A stretch of DNA of 64,000 nucleotides from Amoebophrya sp. A120 (GCA_905178155.1 CAJINV010000008.1:1302001-1366000); one strand, 5' to 3'. Shown: positions 32,999-45,100, counted from the first letter of the stretch. Notes: generated from the letters alone by a model not told the origin. Numbers and translations: made by a program.

Positions 32999-33996
32999 AT
33001 GGCACCGAAACAGTCCGCGCGAGGAAAAACGGGAAAGGCTGAGGTATTTTTATCCTTCGACTGTTTATGTTGCTCGACGTGTGCAGATGCAGCGGAGCTC
33101 CTATTTCATGATGCGGATGCCCTTCTTCTATGGTCATAATGATAATCCATTATCCTCCATGGACATGGTGTCTTTCCATGATCATTCTTAGGGCGGCTCT
33201 CCGGGCAGCAAAAAGTCGGGTGGTGGCGGTGGGCCCTCCGCAGATGGTTCGGTTAGTGAGGCGGAACTGCAGGAATTTCGCGAAATCTTTCATCTGATTG
33301 ATAGCGATGGGAGCGGCGAGATTTCGAAAGAGGAACTCGGGAACCTAATTCGCATTCTGGGAATCAAGGTCTCGTCGACAGAGCTACAGCTGATTCTGAA
33401 CGAGATTGGAAGCAGTTCGCAGACGGGGGAAATCGGATTCGAGGACTTCGTAAGAACTATGACATGCAAAATCAGTGCCGACTACACACCTGACGAGGTG
33501 CGACGAAGTTTCGAACTCTTCTCCGAGCACGACGTACAATTTGTTGATTTCCATGGTGCTTTCTAAATAAAATACAAGAGTGGTAGAGTAATGAAGATGA
33601 AGAAGAACAAAAGTAGAATACATCAAGGTAGGAATACGAAAACCAACGAAAATCGCTCGGGAACTTACTATTTTTTCTATGCTAGTCGTATAATTTCAAT
33701 CATCACCCGCAGCAGCAAAAACTTAGATGGCGGGCGAGGAGGAGGACCCTATATTTACTTTGACTAAATATGTTGCGTCCGCTTTGCTTTTGACCACAGA
33801 TCTTCAGGAAACGCCTTCTTGACCAAAAAAACAGGAGAAAGCTCCACCCGGTTGCATCAAATTGGATGACCTGAGCGAGGCCTGCAAGAGGTACGGATCG
33901 GACGGCCGGACGGACATTCAAGAAATCATCAACCGACTACAGACGACAAACAACTATTTCAATTACGACAATTATGTTGCTATGACGATGAAATGA
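32999..33996 (+). CDS. Centrin-like EF-hand calcium-binding protein
   Basis: Three exons, all joined in phase 0: 32999-33043, 33192-33533, 33835-33996, giving 182 residues. Introns are GTATTT...CTTAG and GTACAA...AACAG. After a Gly/Ser/Lys-rich N terminus, EF-hand 1 is canonical (DSDGSGEISKEEL). EF-hand 2 is degenerate (GSSSQTGEIGFEDF, no acidic first position). EF-hand 3 starts with SEHD and is irregular. EF-hand 4 has lost its loop. Layout and the FxDFVRTMTxK stretch between the lobes match the centrin/caltractin family, which builds basal-body and contractile fibres. Centrin is usually about 165-175 residues with more intact loops, so this is a divergent centrin-like or calmodulin-like protein that probably binds one calcium ion. 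Confidence 0.85.
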
Positions 33997-34196
33997 GCTT
34001 ATGCTCTTCATTGAGCTCCTTGCTGTTGAGGACTTGTTTGCAACTACCGGGCAAGACTTTTACCCTTTACCATTTTTTGAGTTCAAGCGTAAAATCAATT
34101 TTTTTGCTTGGCCCGTCTTATTGCTGTTTCGGTTTCAAGGAGGTTGGATTACCCAACAGAAGAATTGTGCAAAAAGAAGCAGAGCACGGAGGGTCC

Positions 34197-34320
34197 TGCA
34201 CGCCGAAGGTAGAAAGATAGCTCGTATAATTTAATTATACGAGCTATCTTTCTACCTTCGGCGTGCAAGTGGAACACAACAACCGCTAATTAAATTAGCG
34301 GTTGTTGTGTTCCACTTGCA
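34197..34320. repeat. Two abutting long perfect palindromes
   Basis: Palindrome 1 has 34-bp arms (34197-34230 and 34234-34267) around TTA, beginning TGCACGCCGAAGG. Palindrome 2 has 28-bp arms (34264-34291 and 34293-34320) around a single A, beginning TGCAAGTGGAACAC. They share the four bases TGCA at 34264-34267. Both are perfect by eye. They lie about 200 bp downstream of the EF-hand gene stop. RNA from either strand would form two adjacent long hairpins. Confidence 0.95.
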
Positions 34321-35240
34321 AGAACGGCTCTGGTGTGTCGAGAAGTAAGTGTAAGTAAGTTGATTTTTTCCCAGCTCCTCAAGAGAATGCGCTCGATGAC
34401 GAACTAGAGCCATTCGCGTTCACATTTTTCGCGGTTGGCAACTGCAGCATCGGCAGAGTGTGGCTACTTGGTTTTGAAAAAAATGTTTCTCTTAGTATAG
34501 TTTAGCAAGTGCGGGATGTCTCATCTCTTGTAAAGTTGCAGATTCATCGTGATTGATGATCGCGAGACCGAGCCTTTAAGAACATCACCTACACGAGTCG
34601 GATTCGTCGAGAAGCATCGGAAAAAATCGTCACTTTGCTCATTTCGTTTATCGTTTATTCCACAATTAGAAACACGAACGAATAAATTCGTCGCTTTTTT
34701 CAATCGTCTCATCGCTTCACAGGTCTCCTCGTTGTAATGAGTCGAAGAATTATCCACTAGACTTGAAACGCCTGCTCGAGCACCCTCCATTTGTATTCGG
34801 CATTATTTTCGTCAATGTATCGATCCGTCAATATCTATATCGGGCATTATAATATAATATTTTCTTTTGTCGACCCTCACCCTCACCCTGCAAATGGTCC
34901 GGAGATTCATTGTTTTACATGGACAGCATGCGCTTGTGGGTGCGTGTGTGTCAATCGTTGTGGATAATTGGTATGGTCACAGCCAGTTCCTGGTGGCAAA
35001 AATTTTACGATAGGGATGGCATAACGTCTTATTTAGGTCGATGAATATTTATATTGACATCAAATATTTATTTCGGGAGCTGAGATGCACGCGGGGGCGG
35101 GGGCGAGTCGCTCATAAAATCACGTGACACGCTCATAACTCGAACGGGTGCTCCTCGCGGTACCGTCACTACCAACTTTAACGCCATGCTTCTTCGTATC
35201 GGAAGATTCTGTCTGAAAAGTAGTTGAAGAGAGCCACAAC
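34321..35240. other. Intergenic region, no gene seen
   Basis: A+T-rich spacer with only short open frames. It should contain the promoter and leader of the gene starting at 35241. Nothing else recognised. Confidence 0.45.
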
Positions 35241-37767
35241 ATGGGCCTTCTCAGTTCGTTTCTGACATGCTTTCGGTGCGTTTTTTTCTGCGGCCGAAAG
35301 CGAATTGCGGCATCGGACGAGGGCGGTGACCAGAAGGATCTTGACGAGAACGAGGACGCGGCGTTGGCTTCGGATCACACCTCTAGCGATGACCTGTCCG
35401 ACTCCACCGAAACCAGCACGTCGCGAGGTAAGGTGCATTCCGGAGACGAGTCTACTTCCGACGAGGAACACGTCGTCGCGAAAATTCCACAGAGAATCGT
35501 CAACAAGAAGTTTGAGGTGGCGTTGGATCTGGACCAACGGAGGATCATCCAGGCCTTCTTGAAGGCGCGAAAGAATCACCTTCGAAAATTGATGCTCGAA
35601 GCAAAGAAGAAAGACAGCCGTTCCGAGGAGGATGTCCTTGCCTCTCTTCGGAGGAGCTACGGTAATTCTTGATTTATGGATTGAAAAACGCCTTATCATT
35701 CTTCTTATGAAACAGAAACGCAAACACTCTCATGCTCACTTTTTTGTTTTGTGCTGCCCCGACCCGCTAAAAAAATAAAAAAAGCGGCGTTTTATGATTA
35801 CGACTTTCAGTGAATGAGCATGGTCATATTCAACTACATACCCAAACATCAGACAAGGAGACGAAGAAGATGTTGCGGAAAATCGAACCTTTGACGCAGG
35901 ACCAGCGGCACTGGGCTGGACAGGACATCACCGTCACCACGCGCAGAGACTTTTACGTGTATTACCCGGCCAAGGGTAGCGTCCGCATCGGCAAGTTTAA
36001 GTACCGGATTGGATCTCCGGTGCAGCTTTTTTTAGCTGATGACGGGAAGGCTGGAACCGCAACGAATCCCCGCAATTTTCATCGCGGCCGTCGCGGCACT
36101 TGGGTGGCAGGCGTCGTTACTGCGTACTATTTACTTTTTATCTTTAGTTTTGCTTGGCTTTGGTCGGTGACGGTGTTGTGGTTGGTTTGTTTTGTTTATT
36201 GCCCTTCTGCTTTCATTCTTTCGTGATCGTCTTCGTCGCACAACAAGGAGTTTTGATTGATTTTACCTTTCGCCCGTCCGCCTCGTGTTGCGCTGGTTGG
36301 CCGGAACAACAGTGCCACCGACGAGAAGATGTTGAAACAAATCAAAAGATGAAAGAACTTGTTACAATTCTGTCTACAGTTTCGCCCCTCCTCCCGAGGC
36401 CCCATCCGTCGAAATCCGTACCCTTCGGAACAGCGTGCCGGCGGTTCTTGGCCGCGAAACGGAATACTTTCTGCTGAACAACTTTGAGGCAACCAAGTGT
36501 CTGCGACCCTTCGTTTTCCGGCAACCGCCAATGCAACTCCACGAAACAAAGAATTCGCTTCACCCGCATCGGCAAAAGGGCATGCGCGTGCGAAAATCCG
36601 GTCGAAGTAAAGAAACTCACCTGTCTGCGCGGGTGGGGTCTCAGTTTTCCGCATTTCTTAGCTCGACCGCCAGCTCATTCTTGAGCGGCGGAAGCAGCAA
36701 CAAACATCAAGCACGGCAATTGCAGACCACCGCAAAACGAGAGACCACCGCGAGCTCGGGTTTTTTACCCGAAGACTACCAGCACGCGTCGAGTATTGAT
36801 CAAGAAGACATCATGAACGCGACCGGTGAGCAGGACCGGGGTACGTACGACGGGGCGACCGCGACAGGAATGCTGCGGACGACTGGATTTCGCACGACCA
36901 CCACCAGCACTCACCATCCCGTGCACGACTACTCACCACGACACACCTACCATGCGGGGCCGCGGGAGTCCAAACTGCCGCAGTGGGCTGTCGAGCTGCG
37001 CCGCCCGCTTTCCCTAGTTCGCGACCCCGAAGAAACTGCATTTTACGTCGATCCCGAAAAAGACCCGATTCTCGCTGCATTTGAAGCACAAATGGGAACA
37101 GCAAAGAAAAAGGTACTTACGACTACATCAGGTCTTTCTGTATAAATTTCAATATCAATGTGCAGCTCCTGCAATATAAATATCGTCCAAGGTGGCTGAG
37201 CTCGCTGACGCTACAGCCGCAGCGCGTCGTGTGTTTTATTACGTACGAAATCAAAACGAAAACCAAAACTGACTACATCACAACAACCTTTCTCATCAGT
37301 GGGATGCGGAGCCCGAGCGTCCGGCTTCCGCCTACGACACGGACTTTGTACAGAAAAAAGAGCGGCTCAGCAGTGCAGTGTTCGAGAATGCCGACCTGCA
37401 CTCCGTGCGAACAAGTCCACAACGCCGGTGCGCAGTCGAGGTCGAACTGGCGCGGGCCCAAGAGGGGGAAAAGAAGAAGCCGCACAGCGAGCAGAAGAAA
37501 ATCTCAGAGATCCAGGTGGTGGACAAGAGCGTCGTATCCGTTCTTCCGGTCGCGAGCCTACGGGATATCGCCAGTTTGTCCTCCTCTCCTTCCCCAAAAC
37601 GAGGAGGTGCTGCGAGTAATGCGGCGGAAAGTGCTAATACCACTGAGCGCGGGCACGGATTTTTTCCTTCTAGAATTTATTCCTATGATATCCATAGACC
37701 TGCCGGGGTTTGGCTACGTGATTCTCAGAAAAGCAAATCCGGGCAAAATCCAAGATTTATTTCGTAG
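35241..37767 (+). CDS. Unknown protein with lipidation-type N terminus, four exons
   Basis: Exons 35241-35661, 35811-36123, 36380-37112 and 37300-37767 are joined by GT-AG introns with matching phases (1, 2, 0), giving 644 residues. The protein starts MGLLSSFLTCFRCVFFC: Gly2 followed by Ser at position 6 fits N-myristoylation, and Cys10/13/17 fit palmitoylation, so membrane attachment is likely. Next come an acidic Ser/Asp/Glu region, a basic helix (RRIIQAFLKARKNHLRKLM), and a compact region in exon 2 with aromatic residues (RRDFYVYYPAKGSVRIGKFK). Long Ser/Thr/His-rich and Lys/Glu-rich disordered parts make up the rest. Dual acylation of this type is common for pellicle and signalling proteins of alveolates. 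No known domain was recognised. Confidence 0.8.
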
Positions 37768-39154
37768 GTCGTGTGGCACTGCTGGCAGTGCCAGTCAGTG
37801 TCCTCACATTCATCCTCTCATCGCATGCTTTTATTCCCAGCCTGCTAATGTTTTGAGATCATGACCACCTACATCTTCCCCACTGTTGGTGGGCGTTCGT
37901 ACCGGAAACAAAGGCAGAAATTTGGTTGAGATGACCTGTGTCTCTTGTGTGCCGGACGAAAGCTGTGTCGCACTACAAGCAGCAACAGCCAGTGTCCTGC
38001 TTATTTCTATTTGTGCTGCAGCACGAATGTTTCGATCTTCTCACTGTAAGATGTAGTGACGACCAGCTGATATTTCTTTTTGCTTGATATTTCCCTCTTG
38101 TGTATACGCTTGAAGGAGGAGCGAGGAATAGCTATTTATGTATAAAAAGTTGTTGTCAAAAATACCATTAATTTCCATTGTTTTGTCTGAGCGCTTCATC
38201 TGGAGTACTGCTGTATGTCAGTAAAAGCACGCATTTCCATTTGTAGATAGTGACTTGGTTCAAATCCTTAGGAAGTATTGTGTTTTGAGGCACGCGCACG
38301 TAAAGCGCAGCTCCAGCTCTGCCTCTGCCCGATACACGCATGAGCGGCTACCGACGAGGGTTCGAGCAAAGCCGGAATGTAGCACTAGTCAGCTAATAGT
38401 AATATGTTCTTCACCTCATGCCAGGATTGTGTTAAACTTGAAATTACGGTCGAAGTGAAACAATATCCATCGGTACTTAAAGATACGCGTCTGTGCAACT
38501 ACGAAGCTTCTAAAAGCGATTTCGGTTTCGCAACGTATTGAAGATTTCTCGTCGGTACGTGCAATGTATGTCACCAGCATCGTTTCGTTATCGTTCAATT
38601 CCCGTCCTTTGGAAGAAGTAAGTCAGAGCTAGACGCCGGTAGTAAGTGCCGCGCGACGGCGATCGTTTTCGGTATTCATGATCTCGGTCGTAAGCATCTT
38701 CTGCTCGCAAAGCGGACTTGCTCGCAACGCTTACAACTTAGCTAGTAGCTCTCTCTTTTGTAGTTTTCCGCACTTGAAGGTGTCATATGCTTTGTCGTCC
38801 GTCTCCGTGCGAGTGTAGTAGCGCGGCTGAAACATCAGCGACACCCACAGTTGCCGGTAAGCACTGTGGCAGAAGATTTTTTACCCGGTTACAAACAATG
38901 ACTGCAACCGTTAACAGGTTCCCTTGAAGATATGGTAATTTTTAAACGAATCACGATCTCTCTCACGGAAAAACCCCCTATTTCATAGTTGACCCCGCAC
39001 GAGGACTTCAGGTTGAGTTCCCACACAGACACAGCCCGTGGACCGTGGTGCGAGTTCTTCTACATTATCTTCCCTTTCGCTGTTACTTCAACTTGGGTTC
39101 TTTTCTTGTTCCTTTTATCTAAGTCTAAATGTTGACCTTGAGCAATAAATTGCA
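37768..39154. other. Intergenic region, no gene seen
   Basis: No coding signal on either strand beyond short chance frames. It holds the 3' end of the previous transcript and the promoter of the gene at 39155. Confidence 0.45.
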
Positions 39155-42100
39155 ATGGTAGTGCGAGCCCCTGAAAGCTCAGAAATGGGCGATCCGCCCC
39201 CTGCCGCCGGCAGTGGTGCGAGCCCCGAGAGCCTAGACATGGTTTTTGAGGATGTGGAGGAGATGGATTTGAACCTGGTAGAGGTGGAGGTGTCCTCGCG
39301 CAACATGGGCTTAGGCACAGCACCCTCTCCGGAGCAGGTGCAGCAACAGGCGCCGGCTCTCAGCAACCGCAACCCGTCCATCGAGCAATCCTCGCCCGAG
39401 CGGACCTTTACTCCGACCGTGCAGCCGACAGATGTTGACGCAAGTAGAACTACGCCTGTCATCAACATCTCTACGTCCATTTCCGGACCTGAGGTCGCCG
39501 CAACTACGCCGACTGCCGTGGTGGAGCCTGCTGCTAGTCCGAGATGTGGAGCAGAGGACCTCCTTGAATGGAGTGCGGGTCTCGGGGAAGATGGCGACAA
39601 GGCTGCGTCAGTGGTGCAAAGCCGCTATCGCAACAAGAAGAAAAACCAAAACGAACCAGACGCAACATCGGGACCAGGAGGAGCTCCGACATCTACACCT
39701 CTGGTGCTCGATCTCGAACAAGTCGAGCCCGAGCCTGCAGCGAGCAAAGGAAGTGCCGTAATTGCTCCGACAACTACCGGTCAAATAAACGTCGAGCAGG
39801 ATGAGGAAATGCTAGGTGCCGCTTTCTTTTTGTCGCCAACAGGTACAACGACCGGCGTGCTCCTGTCGCAGGCGCCGGCAACTACTCCTAGTACCCCTTC
39901 GCCGCCAAGATTTTTAGCCTCAGAGAACACAATAGGCAGGGGTGATGCTGCTACTGCCAACCAGCAGGTGTTGGCAAGCGATCCGCAAATGACGAGCGAT
40001 CTGCAGGATTGGTCGCAAGCCCTGGGAGAGAAGGGCGATGACGCAGCGCGCTCAATACAAAAGCGGTACCGAGACAAGAGCAGAGTCGACGAGGCCCCGG
40101 TTGAGGCAAACGGGAACGCATCTGCAGAGTCACTAGCGCCGACCGGCGGGGACGCTGGCACCGCACCTAGTCAAACTTTAGCATCCGCATTCGCGGAGCT
40201 TGAGGCAGCGGGTGCTAGTACCGCCAAGCCAGCTGCAGGGACAAAGATTCCAAGCATTCAGACGGAAAACCTTCTGCGCGAGCTCGAGGCAGGTCTGGAA
40301 GATACTTCACCCTTAGGGGATGTTGATATGGCCGTGCTGGAGAGAAAAATTTCCGGAGTTGCGCCAGAAACCGCGGGACTGGTGGAGCAGGTACAAATGA
40401 TTTTTTTTTTTTCATGCCCTTCTTATGTCTAGAAAAAAAAAATCCAATAGAAATTCTCCAACGCCCCAATAGAGATTCTCCGTATAGAGAATCTCCCGCG
40501 TCGAATCTATCGGCTCCCGCTTTGTCTTCGGTTGCGTCTGCTCTTCGCCTTCGCCTGGCGCAAAGAAAAGCTGTCGACCTTCCTCTGGCGCAAAAGCCCA
40601 CTCTCGCTTGACTTTTTCAAAATGCTCTTTTTGTTCCGTGCCCATGGACGGGGAAAAAAGTTCCTGTGCATGTTTCGGCCTCTGGGGGTTCAGCTTTTTC
40701 ATTCTTTTTTTGCCCGCCGTCAGTTGCGGGGAAAGAAAGAATAATTCCGCACCGACCTGGCGGCCGGCGTAGGGGAAATTGAGAATATTGCGCACACTGT
40801 GCGCGCGCGGGCTTCTTTTTGAGCGGCCAAACGCTCTTGCTCGCCGATGCGCGGCATCTGGCGGCGTGGCGGCAATGAAAAAAATTTCTGCGCGCTGCGT
40901 CGCGGGGGCTTTTTCTTGTGAGCAGCCGGGCGCTCCTTTTCGCCGGCCCGCGCACCACATCAATCTTGCGGCGTGCTGGTATCGAAAAATAAATATGCGC
41001 GCCGTCGCCAGCGCGCCGCGCTTTGTAGCGATGCGGGATCGAATTCAAAAAATTTTCGTGCGCTGCGCGCGCGCGAGTTTGTTTCTCGGAGCGGCCGCGC
41101 GCTCCCGTTGCATGCCCGCGCGCCGCGCTTGGTGGCCATGCGGAATCGAATTCAAAAAATTTTTGCGCGCTGCGCGCGCGCGATTTTGTTTCTCTTAGCG
41201 GCCGCGTACTCCCGTTGCCCGCGCGTCGCGCTTGGTGGCCATGCGGAATCGAATTCAAAAAATTTTCGCGCGCTGCGCGCGCGCGAGTTTTTTTTCTTTG
41301 AACGGCCGGGCACTCCCACCGCCCGCGCGTCGCGTTTGGTAGCGGTGTGGGATCGAATTCCAAAAAATTTCGGGCGCTGCGCGCGCAAATCCTTTTCTTT
41401 GAGCGGCCGCGCGCTTCCGTTGCCCGTGCGCCGCGCTTGGTGGCCATGCGGAGTCGAATTCAAGAAACTTTCGCGCGCTGCGCGCGCGCGAGTTTTTTTT
41501 TTTTGAGCGGCCGCGCACCCCCGTCGCCCCCCCGCGCGCCGCGCTTGGTTGCGATGCGTGTTGAAGTGAATTCAAAAAATTTTCGCGCGCTGTGTGCGCG
41601 CGAGTTTCTTTCTTTGAGCGGCCGGGCACTCCCACCGCCCGCGCGCCTCGTTTGGTGGCGGTGTTGGATCGAATTCCAAAAAATTTCGCGCGCAGCGCGC
41701 GCGCGCGTTTTTTTTCTTTGAGCGGCCGCGCACCCCCGTCGCCGGCCCCCCCCCGCGCGCCGCGCTTGGTGGTGCTGCATGTGGAAGTGAATTCAAAAAA
41801 ATTTCCCTCGCTGCGCGCGCGCGAGTTTTTTCCTCTGAGCGGCCGGGCACTCCGATCGCCCGCGCGCCGCGTGTTGTGGCGGTGTGGGATCGACTTCCAA
41901 AAAATTTCGCGCCCTGTGCGCGCGCGAGTTTTTTTCTCAGAGCGGCCGCGCACCCCGGCCGCCCGAGCGCCGCGCGTCCCTGGTGGCGATGGGTATGGGG
42001 CCGAATTCAAAAAAATTTCGCGCGCTGCACGCGCGCGAGTTTTTCTCTCTGAGCGGCCGCGCACCCCCGTCGCCCGCGCGGCGCGCCTGGTGGCGCTGGA

Positions 42101-45100
42101 TGCGGAATCGAATGCAAAAAGTTTTTGCGCGTCTTTTTCCTTGGCCGGTCGCGTATTTCCGTACGTCGCCCGCGCTTCGCGCTTGGTGGCGATGTGGGGT
42201 CGAACTACAAATTTTTTGCGCGCTGCGCGCGCGCTTTTTCTTCTACTGGGCGGCCGCACACTTCTTTGCGCGCGCCACACATGGTGGCGCGTTTGCTGGG
42301 ATTGAAAAAAAGTTCTCGCGCATTGTGGTCGCGCGCGCGGAGTGCGGAGGGGATGGGTTAAATTCTCTCGCGCGGGCTGCAGCCGTGCGTCGTGGTTGGA
42401 TCGATGGAATGGGATAAATTCTCCTGCGTTCTTGCGCGTCTGGTGTCCGTTTTTTCGAGCAGGCGGCGCGCGCTCCTTTTCGTGCGCCGCGACCCCCCGG
42501 CGTTGTTTGCGGGAATGAAAAAAAAAACTCCTTGCGCTCCGCCCGCCTGGGCTTTTTCTTTCGTGCTGGCTGCCTTTTTCTGCGCGCCGCACCTAGGCGG
42601 CGGCGGACCGACGTTGTGGGGGCCAAAAAAAAATTCGCGCGCTGCGCGCGCGGGCCACCTCTCGGGCAGGCGCGTGGGTGCTCTCGCGTGCCGTGTCTGG
42701 CGCCGTGGGTGGGAGGCCGCTAAGTGGGTCCATCAAAGATTTTCGAGGAGCGCCGCGCGCTCCTACGTTATCGCGCGCCACACCTAGCTGGTGTGGGCGT
42801 GCGTCGCGAAGTTAATCGTGCGGGCTGCCGCTAGACGGCCGGGCTGCGCCCAGGCTTTGCAGGCTAGCCAAGCCTTGGTTGAGAGGCTGGCAGACTAGCA
42901 CCCAGGCTTTGCAGGCTAGCAAAGCCTGGGTGCCAGGCTGGCAGGCTAGCAAAGCCTGGGCGCCAGGCTGGCAGGCTAGCAAAGCCTGGGCGCCAGGCTG
43001 GCAGGCTAGCAAAGCCGGGGTGCCAGGCTGGCAGGCTAGCAAAGCCTGGGTGCCAGCAGGCTGGCAGGCTAGCAAAGCCTGGGTTGCCAGCAGGCTGGCA
43101 GGCTAGCAAAGCCTGGGTGCCAGCAGGCTGGCAGGCTAGCAAAGCCGGGGTTGCCAGCAGGCTGGCAGGCTAGCAAAGCCTGGGTTGCCAGGCTGGTAGC
43201 CAGGCTTCCTGGGTTGCTGGCTGGCAACCTAGCATCTCAGATAGAGAATCTCTATCCCAGATAGAGATTCTCTATCCCAGATGGAGAATCTCTATTTGGG
43301 ATGGAGAATCTCTATTTCGGCTTCGCCACTGGTGGAGGAGCTGCTGAAATATAGTAAAAAACATGTGGGAAAACAGTAAGAAACAGAAAAAGAAGAAAAA
43401 AGAAAGAAAAAGAAAGAAAGAAGAAGAAAAAAGCGATACGCTTTATCGAGAATTTCTATTTTCCTCAGAGAATCTCTATTTCAAATAGAGATTCTCTGAG
43501 ATTTTCTATTTCGAGAGCCTTGATCATTGCTGTATCGATCTCGTATTGAATGCCACTGACGTGGTGTCGTAGTTTCTTCTGCCTTGTTGATTTCTACAAC
43601 TCATTCTTGTTTTCGGCGACACTGGTGCACGTCCAACTCAGTCACTGGTTGTGCCAGTAGCTCCTCTGCCGATTGACGATACGACTGGTCGGAAACAGTG
43701 CGGCCGCTATAATGCGTCTTTAGCGTGTTGTTCTTGCTCTTGGTAGAAGTTACTTTTACCTATCAACATCATCGGTTATTTATGATTGTTTGTCCTCGTA
43801 TTCAAATCTTGCAGGCGGTTCCAGCCCCACCAGCCCGGTTAGCAGAGCTTCCGCGCGCGACGGCCAATACCCCCTTACGTGAGGATTCCGGATTTGTCGA
43901 GCAGCCATCAACGCTCCAGGAGCCGCGCACGCCGCGGGCACCAATGACTCCGCGAACCGTCCAACTCGTACCCACGGCCCCACCACGACCTCTGGTTCCC
44001 GCCATTCCGCGATGGACCACGTTTCAGGACTAGCAAATGTCAAAATGTCTGGGTCTGGAAGGATGCAACTTGTGATCCTGTATTTGGATTCCAAAAAAAT
44101 CTGTAGTGCATGAGTAGCAAACGGAATGCAATTTTTGCTACGCTGAGAAGGCATTTGTCATGCGGAATAGGCATCAAGAAGCCCTCAGGAAATCTGTATT
44201 GCTAGGGCGTGCATCGCAGACATCATGGCTCATGCAAGACGTGCGTCACAAGTTTCAGAATCTTCCAGACCCAGACATTTTTACAGTTGATAAGGACCAC
44301 GCAAGTACGAAAACGACCGGAGCTTTGTACACGCCGCGGGACCGGTATGGAAGCGTCAGGTTTGAAATCGTCAAAGTTGAAAAAATTTCTCATGCATAAA
44401 ATGGATGCCAGTTGGAACCCAGTTTCTACGTGGCGCAAGACAAATTTCGGTGGTCCCTAAATCCGCTTTGTCATGCTGTTTGGGCAAAGAAGAGCGATTT
44501 TCTCATGCTATTTTAGCAGCTCGAGCTGTAACCCCAAACAGGCTTACAATCGGCCTCACTTGCCTGCTCTGCAACGCACGTGCCTCGGGTCATGCATTTT
44601 ATGCATTGCAAATTATTTCAACTCTGACGATTTCAAACCTGACGCTTCCATAACCGGCTGGCCCGACGCCGCGTGTACGCCAATCGGCTGCGGAGTGACA
44701 TGTTCTCGGATTTGAAGGCGGGCGGCAACCGAGTGCAGCCGGTGTCTCGAGACTTTCTGCTGCGGCCGCGGTTTTCGGTGGAGGCGCGGTCGCCCATGGT
44801 TCCGCAGTGGACCCCTCCAGTCCTCCGAAACTACCACGGCGGCGGCTATGCGCCCACCGCCCCAACTACGCCACCCGCAGCGGCGGTCCCCGCCTTTCGC
44901 AGTCGCCGCAGCATGCTGACGAGCGGTGGCGAGCAGCCTGAGCCTCGGTCGCAGCGTGGAATGACAAGTTCTTCGTCCCCGCGCCCCGATAATTTGGTTC
45001 TGGTTCGGGATAACGTAATGGTCGCGGACACGCGCGCGCACGCAGCCGCACTGCGTATGAACGTGCAAATCAATACCGAATTCGACAAGAACTCGCGGCC

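Noticed and set aside
40617-42592. Several 100-445 codon frames on both strands in the satellite
   Set aside because: All follow the repeat period and lie inside a spliced intron of the gene at 39155.
42841-43235. Regular 30-bp repeats resembling a CRISPR array
   Set aside because: The repeats are directly adjacent with no unique spacers, and the genome is eukaryotic.
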